From the NCBI GenBank assembly GCA_945787305.1, contig CALZIH010000062.1:1-10851 (forward strand): a stretch of 10,851 bases of DNA, given 5' to 3'. The stretch comes from an uncultured Desulfobulbaceae bacterium (GTDB taxonomy: Bacteria; Desulfobacterota; Desulfobulbia; Desulfobulbales; Desulfobulbaceae). Numbering within the stretch: the stretch's first letter is position 1; each line of letters begins with the position of its first letter. The notes beneath the pieces are model-generated. The model did no database searches, was not told the DNA's origin, and saw nothing but the letters and a program-made list of their open reading frames with translations. Made by a program: the position numbers and the translations under genes. Of this stretch, positions 1-6,526 are shown in pieces.

Positions 1-519
1 CAACAAACGCAACAGCAGCGCGTACTCCTGACCGTACTCCTTTTCCAAACGCCGTCGGACCAAGGTGGCGAACGCCGGGCTCGTACCGGCCGTGGAAACC
101 GCCAGGTTCAGATCGCCGCGCTGGACAGTGGCCGGCACTTGAAAACTGCACTGGTCAGGGCTGTCAATGACGTTGACCAGGATATCCCGGCTTTCGGCAT
201 CCTGAAAAATCCGCTGCTGAATTTCCGGTGAGTCGGTTGCCGCGAAGACAAGAAAAGCACCATCCAGATCACCGGCCGTGTAACCTTTCTGCTCCCACTG
301 GCATCCTTGCTGCCGGACAAGCTTGGCCAGAGCGGATGTGATTTCCGGGCTGACCAATTTCACTTCTGCCTGCTCGGACAACAGTCCTTTTACTTTACGT
401 TCGGCAACCTTGCCACCGCCGATAACGACGCAGCTCTTTCCGGTTATATTTAAACAGACGGTATACACGTTCCTGAAATACTGAAAGTCTTCATTGTACA
501 GGGCGAATTGACAATGCAT
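1..519 (-). CDS. Precorrin-2 dehydrogenase / sirohydrochlorin ferrochelatase-type protein (siroheme synthase N-terminal domain), 3' truncated
   Basis: The frame is open from the ATG at 519 to the window edge, giving 173 codons; the C-terminus lies outside. The protein begins with a short variable segment and then a Rossmann nucleotide-binding motif, VVIGGGKVAERK (about residues 31-42). FAATD at about 92-96 carries an aspartate in the position of the catalytic Asp of CysG/Met8. NVIDSPDQCSF follows at about 116-126, and TAGTSPAFA at 143-151 matches the family. These features identify the NAD-dependent precorrin-2 oxidase that makes sirohydrochlorin, and often inserts iron, for siroheme, the cofactor of sulfite and nitrite reductases. 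It is a cytoplasmic enzyme. An AGGAAG ribosome-binding site sits one base before the ATG, which is unusually tight; a GTG at 468 is an alternative start. Whether a SUMT methylase domain is fused downstream cannot be seen. Confidence 0.9.
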   Translation of the reverse strand, partial: MHCQFALYNEDFQYFRNVYTVCLNITGKSCVVIGGGKVAERKVKGLLSEQAEVKLVSPEITSALAKLVRQQGCQWEQKGYTAGDLDGAFLVFAATDSPEIQQRIFQDAESRDILVNVIDSPDQCSFQVPATVQRGDLNLAVSTAGTSPAFATLVRRRLEKEYGQEYALLLRLL

Positions 520-946
520 TCTTCCTGTAATTACAATTATATTCTTTTATATGGCTACCATCAAAGCTCAGCTAGTCCTGATCGGCGAGGGGACTGATTT
601 TATTTTTCTACACCGGGGACAGAATAATTTTCACCACTGATGGCTGTTGAATTGGCTCTTTACTTTTTGATTAATAAAAAAAGAGTTAATCTGTCTCCAG
701 GATTGGTGAAAAAAATTCAGCCCCCTACTTCAAAGGCGCAAAAATATTTCTACTTTCAAGCTGAGCTTTACTGGTAATCAGCTTCTTTTATGACGAAATC
801 AGACAAGCGGTGAGATTGGGGCATGCGTTGATTTGTATCATACCATAAAGGGACAATGGATCTGCAAGGTTCTACGTGGTTCCCAGGAACACCGGTTTAC
901 CAGGGTATTGCAACGTCTCCTTCGGCAGTTCCATGATCATTATACC
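520..946. other. Intergenic region without a convincing gene
   Basis: This 427-base stretch separates the methyltransferase stop from the siroheme gene start, both on the minus strand. Besides the promoter at 536-564, it contains nested AT-rich inverted repeats between about 628 and 712. The outer arms are TTTTCACCA (628-636) and TGGTGAAAA (704-712). An inner GATTAA/TTAATC pair (669-691) competes with a CTCTT/AAGAG pair. A 22-codon minus-strand frame at 872-940 exists but is too short to support. No clear terminator, RNA gene or riboswitch was recognised. Confidence 0.6.
536..564 (-). promoter_or_regulatory. Sigma-70-type promoter for the siroheme gene
   Basis: On the minus strand a -35 box TTGATG (564-559) is followed after 17 bases by a perfect -10 box TATAAT (541-536). 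Transcription would start near 529, only about 10 bases before the ATG at 519, so the leader would hold little more than the ribosome-binding site. A 10-bp perfect palindrome, TGTAATTACA (526-535), lies directly on the predicted start site and could be an operator; that role is inference. Confidence 0.6.
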
Positions 947-1636
947 CTAACGGGTGACCAAACGGGTCAAAAGAACCTCTTTTTCCTCTTCAAGGCTTTT
1001 TAACTTTCTCTTCTGAGCCGAGATAGTATATTTTTTTTCCGCCATCTGCAAGAAGGGCTGCAGGCTCTTGCGACGGACATCATGGGCAAGATAGACAGCT
1101 CCGCCAGGTTTTAACGCATTATCAAGGATAGTCAACAATGGCTGAAAAAACTCGTCCCGAAAGAGAATTTCTGCGCCAAGAATGACGTCATACTTTTCCA
1201 TTTCAGGTGGATTAAGCCAGTCCAACATAGCAAAACGTACATTATCCAGGCCGCTTGCCGCTGCACTGACCCGTTCAAAATCTAAAATCAGTTCCTCATA
1301 ATCACTTAAGGTAACGTCATGTCCGCGGGCAGCGGCCGTCAACCCTGGCGCGCCGAGGCCTGCACCAAGCTCAAGTACTTTGGCTCCGTCCGGGAAACGG
1401 TGCCCGGCAACAAATTCCGATAACACGATCGCAGCTTCCCATAGACGAATCCAAAAGGGGAACTCGGACACATCCTGTAACGGATCCTTGCCGCCAAGAA
1501 TCTGCTCAAGGTCAGTGACTTTTAATAGGTTGAGCCGTACATCACCTATGGAGAGCGGTTCAAAGGCGACCTTGTATTGCTTCTTAATTGTATCGTAAAG
1601 TTCTTTCTGTTTGATCGGAAGAGTCTGCGGGTCCAT
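947..1636 (-). CDS. Class I SAM-dependent methyltransferase, METTL21-like (Methyltransf_16) type
   Basis: This 229-residue protein has the SAM-binding motif I VLELGAGLGAPG at about 87-98, preceded by FPFWIRLWEAAIVLSEF (59-75), the W-rich lead-in typical of the METTL21/nicotinamide-methyltransferase-like superfamily. An acidic residue ends strand 2 (LSDYEE, about 110-115). LDW at 138-140 and YDVILGAEILF at 149-159 correspond to the later SAM and substrate motifs; the E-x-x-F replaces the D-x-x-Y seen in many lysine methyltransferases. LKPGGAVYLAHD lies near 175-186. Relatives methylate lysines in proteins such as elongation factors or ETF-beta, but the substrate here cannot be read from sequence. 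It is probably cytoplasmic. The ATG at 1636 has only a weak GAG ribosome-binding site, and the gene stands alone between gaps. The C-terminus is rich in Lys and Glu. Confidence 0.85.
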   Translation of the reverse strand: MDPQTLPIKQKELYDTIKKQYKVAFEPLSIGDVRLNLLKVTDLEQILGGKDPLQDVSEFPFWIRLWEAAIVLSEFVAGHRFPDGAKVLELGAGLGAPGLTAAARGHDVTLSDYEELILDFERVSAAASGLDNVRFAMLDWLNPPEMEKYDVILGAEILFRDEFFQPLLTILDNALKPGGAVYLAHDVRRKSLQPFLQMAEKKYTISAQKRKLKSLEEEKEVLLTRLVTR

Positions 1637-1810
1637 ATGTTACTCGTCTACACGCTGCTGAAGTAATCGGGGGTGCTGAAGCCGCCGGAGCAGGGACCGG
1701 GGACAACATCACTATAGGCTACCTTGAAAAATTGTATTTTCGCCCAATCTCGGCGTTATGCTCATAATTTTATCCTGGGAATATCCTGCCTGTGGTAAAA
1801 TTATTCGCAT

Positions 1811-1847
1811 GCCTTGACCTTGAACAAAAATTCTAATTTTTCAAGGC
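1811..1847. repeat. Inverted repeat just upstream of the universal stress protein gene
   Basis: GCCTTGA (1811-1817) and, overlapping as a direct repeat, CCTTGAA (1818-1824) can each pair with the right arm around TTCAAGGC (1840-1847). The AT-rich interior can pair further. The element ends 34 bases before the ATG, so it could be an operator or a leader hairpin. It is not followed by a T-run that would make it a standard terminator. Confidence 0.4.
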
Positions 1848-1881
1848 ACCCATAACACAATATTTACTGGAGATATCGCAC

Positions 1882-2373
1882 ATGAGCTCTATAAAGAAAA
1901 TTATGGTGCCCCTGGCTTTTTCCCCTTTTTCCGAGGGGGTATTGGATTATGCTGCAGAACTGGCCGGCCCACTTGATGCAGAATTACTCCTGGTTAATGT
2001 AATAAATGAACGCGACATCGAAGCCGTTCAACGAATATCATCCTTTGGTTATGATGTCGATGAAGGCCATTATGTCGAAGAAGTTGAAAAAAATCGTATT
2101 GCCGAACTGGAGAAAATGATTGCGGCACTTGACTTTCCCGAAGAAAAGATAGTTTTCAAGTTTAAGATCGGCCGCCCTGCCGATGTTCTGTTGAAGATGG
2201 CTGTTAAGGAACAGGTGGATATGATTGTCATGGGGATCAAAGCAAAATCCGAGCTGGTTCATGCCTTTACAGGGTCGGTGGCGGAAAAACTGTTCAGACG
2301 ATCACCCATCACTCTTGTTTCCTATCGCGACGAATATCATGCGGAAAAATTACGAAAAAAAGTATTGGAATAA
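1882..2373 (+). CDS. Universal stress protein (UspA) family
   Basis: This 163-residue single-domain Usp begins KKIMVPLAFSPFSEGVLDYA and has the alternating strand-helix pattern of the family, with a DMIVMG strand followed by a phosphate-loop-like segment and a final SPITLVSY strand. Usp proteins are cytoplasmic, usually dimeric, and accompany stress and respiratory adaptation. The ATP-binding signature G-x2-G-x9-G(S/T) reads G-x2-A-x9-GS here (about residues 118-133), and the usual aspartate after the first strand (VPxDxS) is alanine. ATP binding may therefore be weakened or absent. A GGAG ribosome-binding site at 1869-1872 lies 9 bases before the ATG. The gene converges with the sensory operon and appears monocistronic. 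Confidence 0.9.
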   Translation: MSSIKKIMVPLAFSPFSEGVLDYAAELAGPLDAELLLVNVINERDIEAVQRISSFGYDVDEGHYVEEVEKNRIAELEKMIAALDFPEEKIVFKFKIGRPADVLLKMAVKEQVDMIVMGIKAKSELVHAFTGSVAEKLFRRSPITLVSYRDEYHAEKLRKKVLE

Positions 2374-2444
2374 ACCGTAGCTGAGTAAAAGCCGGCTAAT
2401 GAGATATTTTTCTTTTCAGGCAAGTTTTTCCATTGCTGATGCAG

Positions 2445-2475
2445 CGGCGGAATCAGTAGGCGATACTATCCGCCG
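2445..2475. terminator. Hairpin between convergent genes, possible transcription end or mRNA-stabilising structure
   Basis: CGGCGGA (2445-2451) pairs perfectly with TCCGCCG (2469-2475), and an inner AGTA/TACT adds four pairs around a GGCGA loop. It lies 11 bases past the histidine kinase stop codon and about 70 bases past the usp stop. Neither strand has a following T-run, so it is not a textbook intrinsic terminator. Confidence 0.4.
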
Positions 2476-2485
2476 GAAATGACCA

Positions 2486-4399
2486 TCATACCGGCAAGAT
2501 GAAGGAGAAGGTGCTGCCTTTTCCTTCCCCCGAGCTTGCCGCCCAAATACAGCCATTATGTAATTCGACCAATCGCTTGGTTAATGACAATCCCAGACCG
2601 GTTCCCTGATACATTTTACTCGGTGACCCGTCCGCCTGTTCAAAGGGATTGAAAATTCTTTCCAGGTCAGCCGGTTTGATACCAACACCATCGTCCATCA
2701 CTGCTATTTTGATAAAAGTCTTACCAGAAACTGTCTGAATATTACTATCCGAGTCAGTATGCCTGCTCAACTCGGCAAGATTCGTTTTGCTCGCTTTTAC
2801 AGTAATCTCGCCCCCGCTCGGCGTAAACTTCATGGCATTGGCAAGCAGGTTGAAAACAACCTGCTTTATTTTTCGTTCATCGGCGATGATGCCCTCGGGT
2901 ATGTCGGCATCAATGTCGAGATGGAGTGCAATATCATTCTTATGCGCCTTTTCCCTGATCATAATAAAGCTATTGGCAAGGAGATTGCGAAGATTGAACT
3001 GCCAGGTGTTCAATTCTAATTTCCCAGCCTCGATTTTTGAAAGATCGAGGATATCGTTGATGACGGAAAGCAAGTGTCGGCTGGAGAGCAGAACATCATT
3101 GAGGTAGTCTTCCTGGGTCTCGTTCAGTCCGCCGAAATGTTTATCAAGAACAACTTCGGTAAACCCGATAATTGCATTGAGCGGTGTGCGAAGTTCATGA
3201 CTCATGTTGGCGAGGAATGCACTTTTCGAAACGTTGGCCACCTCGGCTTCTTTTCTTGCCCGGCTTAATTGGTTGTATGTTTCTTCAAGGGTGTCCATCA
3301 TGAGGTTGAAGTCGATGGCCATATTTCCCACTTCATCCGAACTTTGACCAGACTCATTTGTTTCAGGCTCGGGGAGGCGAATGCTCAAATTACCCTCTTT
3401 TTCCGTCACCTCGTGCAATGCTGTTATAAGTTGGTTAATCTTATCAAATACCCTGACTTTAAGAAGTGAAAACAGGACCATCAAAATCATAATCGACCAG
3501 AAAAATGGTATCAAATTATACGTGATGAGTCGCCGTCTCTGCTGGTGAAACTTATCCTGATTCAGTGCCACAGAAATATACCCAATCTCTTCACCGACAA
3601 TACTTTCCAGCAGTTGGGTCTTGGTGGTATAGGAATCCTCTCCGTGAACAAGGGTGTTGCCTGCCGGAAAGGAAACGGTAGCAGGTGTAAAACTGGTTAG
3701 CACTGTTTCAAAGTTTTGGTTGTAGAAACTGATCTCCGCACCGGCAACTTCTTTCATGTGAGCTGCCAGGTTATGGTTGCCGTTGATAAATTGCAGCATG
3801 ACAATATGGCCATATATGTCCCCTGAATCATGAACCAGATGAACCACCGATTCAAAGGTGAGTAAATTGTCAGGACCATGATTGAGCCGTTCCAGAAGAT
3901 GAGACTGGGGCAAAATGTCGGGCGGAATTCCGTTAAGTCCTACCTGTTCATCATGATTACGTAAAAAGAAAGAAAAATGGTCGTGCCCGATGACAATACC
4001 ATCCTGAACGTTACTGGTCAGAAACGAGCCCTCGCTATCAAAGAGGAGAAGAAGGTCTATATTGTGTTTAGCGGAAACAGCCTGCAACATCATGCTGATT
4101 GGTCGTGTTTTGTCATAGTCAAGAAAATCGACGAATTTCTGATTCTGTTCCTTGATAATTCCGGATACCATGCGAAGCTTGTCAAACTCGTTGTTGAGCA
4201 TTGAGCTGACAATGACCATCTTTGAGGTGAGTTCCTGTTCCAGTTGCTGATTGACCTTTTGGTTTTCCTGCAGAGCTGAATAAATACCGTTGCCGATGAT
4301 CATGGCAATAAGCAGACAGAAAAGAAAAATTATTTTGCGAAAGACCGTCCTGGGTGGGCCTTTTTGATGTTTTTTTGAATCGGGAGAGGTACGTCTCAT
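2486..4399 (-). CDS. Membrane sensor histidine kinase with HAMP domain
   Basis: This 637-residue kinase has a first membrane segment at about 21-43, an extracytoplasmic sensing region of roughly 245 residues, a second membrane segment at about 292-314, and a HAMP linker at about 315-380. The HisKA domain has the phospho-accepting His401 in NMSHELRTPLNAIIGF. The ATPase domain shows the N box NLLANAMKFT (517-526), G1 DDGVGI (569-574), F box FNPFEQAD (583-590) and G2 GTGLGLSL (599-606). All catalytic motifs are intact. The sensing region resembles Cache-type periplasmic sensors in length and position, but I do not recognise its ligand. There is no fused receiver. The last gene of the operon, 54 bases after the second selenoprotein rhodanese, it probably phosphorylates one of the two operon-encoded receivers; the pairing is inferred from location. 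The ATG lacks a strong ribosome-binding site. Confidence 0.92.
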   Translation of the reverse strand: MRRTSPDSKKHQKGPPRTVFRKIIFLFCLLIAMIIGNGIYSALQENQKVNQQLEQELTSKMVIVSSMLNNEFDKLRMVSGIIKEQNQKFVDFLDYDKTRPISMMLQAVSAKHNIDLLLLFDSEGSFLTSNVQDGIVIGHDHFSFFLRNHDEQVGLNGIPPDILPQSHLLERLNHGPDNLLTFESVVHLVHDSGDIYGHIVMLQFINGNHNLAAHMKEVAGAEISFYNQNFETVLTSFTPATVSFPAGNTLVHGEDSYTTKTQLLESIVGEEIGYISVALNQDKFHQQRRRLITYNLIPFFWSIMILMVLFSLLKVRVFDKINQLITALHEVTEKEGNLSIRLPEPETNESGQSSDEVGNMAIDFNLMMDTLEETYNQLSRARKEAEVANVSKSAFLANMSHELRTPLNAIIGFTEVVLDKHFGGLNETQEDYLNDVLLSSRHLLSVINDILDLSKIEAGKLELNTWQFNLRNLLANSFIMIREKAHKNDIALHLDIDADIPEGIIADERKIKQVVFNLLANAMKFTPSGGEITVKASKTNLAELSRHTDSDSNIQTVSGKTFIKIAVMDDGVGIKPADLERIFNPFEQADGSPSKMYQGTGLGLSLTKRLVELHNGCIWAASSGEGKGSTFSFILPV

Positions 4400-4453
4400 G
4401 GCATTTTGACCATTAGCAAATAAGTAATGGACAAGGGTTGCGGGAAGAAAATA

Positions 4454-5305
4454 TCAATCGCATAGCAGTTCACTGTAGAGACTGTTTTCCATTTTGATCA
4501 AAGGAAACCCCTCTGATTGCCAGCGAGCCGTGCCACCCTTCAGTATCCCGACAACCTGATACCCTTGTTGGGTAAGAAACTTGGCCGCCATGGGGGCCTG
4601 TTTCATTATCCAGTCTGTAATGAGGATCTTTCGGTCTTTTGGTATGAGGTGGTAGTTTTCCTCAAGATAGACAAGGGGAATGTGGTGAACGTTAGCAATG
4701 TAATCACCTGAAAGCGATGAGTTGTCCATGACAAACGTCGACCCTCGATTTGAAAGACTGCGTTGGCTCAGACTTCTGACATCAAGAATAAAAACATCCT
4801 CCTGTTTCCTGTACTCGTTGAAATCTTTTGGAGAAAGTTTCTTCACTTTGACATTTTTCCAGTTCTCATCAATGGAAAGTGGATATTCAAAAAATCGCCA
4901 TTCCGGCAGGCCACCTGTAAAAGAGTAAACGTTCTCATACCCTTTCTCCGCCGCAACCCTTGCGGCGCGTTTGCTGTACATTCACCTTTCACTGAGACAA
5001 TAAAAGACCAGTGTCATGTTCTTGTCTTTAGGTAGTTTGTTGGCAAGCTCTATTGTGTTTATCGGGATATTGATAGATTCCGGTATATGCTGCATAGCGT
5101 ATTCGATTTCGCTAAGCACATTTATAACAAGAAAATCTTGAGTACCGTCGATCAACCGCTTCAGCTCAGGTGCGGATATCTCCTTAACATTGAAAGCGGA
5201 GGAAAGGTTGTAACTCATTAATACCGTAAAAAATACGAAGACAATAAACGATGGTACCGGATAAAACCTGAGGAGCAACCGGGTGATTTGACGTCTGGAA
5301 ATCAT
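4454..5305 (-). CDS. Selenocysteine-containing tandem rhodanese protein B, exported (in-frame TGA at 4984-4982 read as Sec)
   Basis: The frame runs from ATG 5305 to TGA 4454-4456 with one internal TGA (4984-4982), giving 283 residues with Sec108. A basic N-terminus and hydrophobic stretch (about 15-37) indicate a signal peptide or membrane anchor, so the protein faces the periplasm. Rhodanese domain 1 (about 40-140) has INVLSEIEY, HIPESINIP, the active loop C103-L-S-E-R-U108-M-Y-S, then RAARVAAEKGYENVYSFTGG. U108 sits where relatives carry the second Cys of C-x4-C-x2-S. Domain 2 (about 155-275) keeps ILDVR and GILKGG, but the catalytic Cys position is Asp231 (ITDW). A conventional caller would split this into 107- and 175-residue genes at TGA-ATG. 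Its start overlaps the stop of rhodanese A as ATGA, suggesting translational coupling. Sulfane-sulfur or selenium transfer, or thiol redox chemistry, is plausible; the exact reaction is unknown. Confidence 0.82.
4949..4967 (-). promoter_or_regulatory. Bacterial SECIS-like hairpin of rhodanese B
   Basis: Fourteen bases after the in-frame TGA (4984-4982), CGCCGCAA (4967-4960) pairs perfectly with TTGCGGCG (4956-4949) around a GGG loop. A coding-region hairpin shortly after the UGA with G in its apical loop is the known arrangement for SelB-dependent selenocysteine insertion in bacteria. The same hairpin occurs at the same distance in rhodanese A. Confidence 0.78.
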
Positions 5306-6135
5306 TGTTCATTCACGCGGTTTTCTTGAAGAGGACGACCATCGATAATCGTTCTATGCTCAAGGGGCAATTGTTCTTCACGCCAGCGCACAATCCCCCC
5401 CTTGAGGATGCCAAGAACCGAATACCCCTTAGTCCTCAAAAATTTTGCGGCGAGAATTGCCTTTTTGTTCGCCCAGTCGGTTACGACGATCTGCCTGTCT
5501 TTTGGGATGTTATGATACCAGTCACCAAGGAAGACCATGGGACAGATCTTCGCATTTTTAATGAAAAGGTTTTCCCGATCATAGGCAATGGGACGTACAT
5601 CAAGAATATAGACATCCTTGTTTTCCTGCAGCATTGCATGGAGTTTTCGAGGGCTTATTTTACGAACTTTCAAGTTGGCATATGTTGCATTCACCTCCAT
5701 CGGATAGGTAAAGGATCTCCATTCAGGGATGCCGCCCTTGAAACAGTACACCTGTGTGTATCCCATTTCCGCCGCAATCCTTGCGGCGCGAGCGCTATAT
5801 GGTCAGGGCTTCCCCATGCAATAGATTATAAGTGGAGTGTCGAATTTTTTGGGCAGCAGATCGGAGTTGTGAAATACGTTGATGGGAATGTTAATGGATC
5901 CCGTGATGTGGAGGCCGTCATACTCAATTGTACTCAAGACGTTAATCAATACCACGTCTGGATTTTTTTCAACCATGTCTTTTACTTCCGGAGCCGTGAT
6001 GTAGACGGGTTCCTGACTTTGGGCCGGTGCAGAACCACAAAGTACCAGGAAAAGAATCGGCAGCCATAACCTTTTTATGAGAAAGGAGGTTTGGGGCGCA
6101 AATAAGTGTTTACAGATAGGGACTATTTTTTTCAT
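5302..6135 (-). CDS. Selenocysteine-containing tandem rhodanese protein A, exported (in-frame TGA at 5805-5803 read as Sec)
   Basis: From ATG 6135 to TGA 5302-5304 with one internal TGA (5805-5803), the product is 277 residues with Sec111. A signal peptide is clear: KRLWLPILFLVLCGSAPAQS (about 21-40), with likely cleavage near APA/AQS. Rhodanese domain 1 has INVLSTIEY, HITGSINIP, and the active loop C106-M-G-K-P-U111-P-Y-S, followed by RAARIAAEMGYTQVYCFKGG. Domain 2 has ILDVR, but Asp220 (VTDW) replaces the catalytic Cys. The frame extends upstream to an ATG at 6276, but that would overlap the receiver gene in another frame; 6135 gives a proper export signal, although no ribosome-binding site is visible. 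It lies 31 bases after the receiver gene and overlaps rhodanese B by ATGA. Split calling would give a 5' piece ending at 5803 and a 154-residue piece starting at 5766, omitting 12 conserved codons. Confidence 0.82.
5770..5788 (-). promoter_or_regulatory. Bacterial SECIS-like hairpin of rhodanese A
   Basis: Fourteen bases after the in-frame TGA (5805-5803), CGCCGCAA (5788-5781) pairs with TTGCGGCG (5777-5770) around a GGA loop. The surrounding 23-base block (5790-5768) matches the rhodanese B block (4969-4947) at all but one position, including synonymous sites in the Arg and Ala codons. The next Gly-Tyr codons differ between the copies. Selection on the RNA as well as the protein is the simplest reading. 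Confidence 0.78.
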
Positions 6136-6166
6136 ATTGTTTGTATTTTTTAAAAAAAATGTCCGG

Positions 6167-6526
6167 TTACAAGTAGGAGCCCACTTCAGCGGCAAAGGTT
6201 CGGGTATTGAGGGGCTTACTGATATAACCGGTGCAGCCTGCATCAAGAACTTTCTGTCTATCCCCTTCCATTGCAAAAGACGTCACCGCAACAATCGGGA
6301 TATCCTTGGTCTGTGCATCTTCTCGTAAAATACGGGTGGCGCTCAAGCCATCCAGGCCCGGCAGCTGAATATCCATAAGAATGAGATTGGGGCTCTGTTG
6401 TTTAGCAAGCCTGATTCCCGTTTCGGCATCCATGGCTTCAATGACAACATAGCCTTTGAGTTGCAGCAAGGTGCGCACCAGTTTTAGATTTAACACGTTA
6501 TCTTCAACAATCAGTATCTTGCTCAC
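6167..6526 (-). CDS. Single-domain response regulator (CheY/DivK-like receiver)
   Basis: This 119-residue receiver has the acidic pair E8-D9 (IVEDN), phospho-acceptor D52 (LILMDIQLPG), T82 (VAVTSFA) and K104 (ISKPLN), so it should be phosphorylatable. It has no output domain, as in CheY or DivK shuttle proteins, and acts by phosphorylation-dependent protein contacts. It starts with GTG at 6526, and its first four bases (GTGA) overlap the stop codon of the upstream HD-GYP gene, pointing to translational coupling. The next gene, rhodanese A, begins 31 bases after its TAA. The likely partner is the histidine kinase at the end of the operon, possibly passing phosphate to or from the receiver of the HD-GYP protein; this is inference. 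Confidence 0.93.
   Translation of the reverse strand: MSKILIVEDNVLNLKLVRTLLQLKGYVVIEAMDAETGIRLAKQQSPNLILMDIQLPGLDGLSATRILREDAQTKDIPIVAVTSFAMEGDRQKVLDAGCTGYISKPLNTRTFAAEVGSYL

Noticed and set aside
872..940. 22-codon minus-strand frame after the methyltransferase.
   Set aside because: Too short, with no clear ribosome-binding site and no recognisable motif.
4982..5805. UGA recoded genome-wide as Trp or Gly.
   Set aside because: TGA is the natural stop for lexA, the DUF72 gene, the HD-GYP gene, the kinase and both rhodanese genes.
5305..6069. Plus-strand 254-codon open frame antisense to rhodanese A.
   Set aside because: It is a shadow of the real gene: no family signature, and explained by antisense reading of a conserved coding region.
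4454..6276. Reading the rhodanese region as four separate short genes, or as two pseudogenes killed by nonsense mutations.
   Set aside because: The halves are contiguous in the same frame, both TGAs fall at one aligned active-site codon, each is followed by the same hairpin, and the sequences on both sides are otherwise intact.
6136..6276. Start of rhodanese A at ATG 6276.
   Set aside because: It would overlap the receiver gene by over 100 bases and bury the export signal; ATG 6135 places the signal peptide at the N-terminus.
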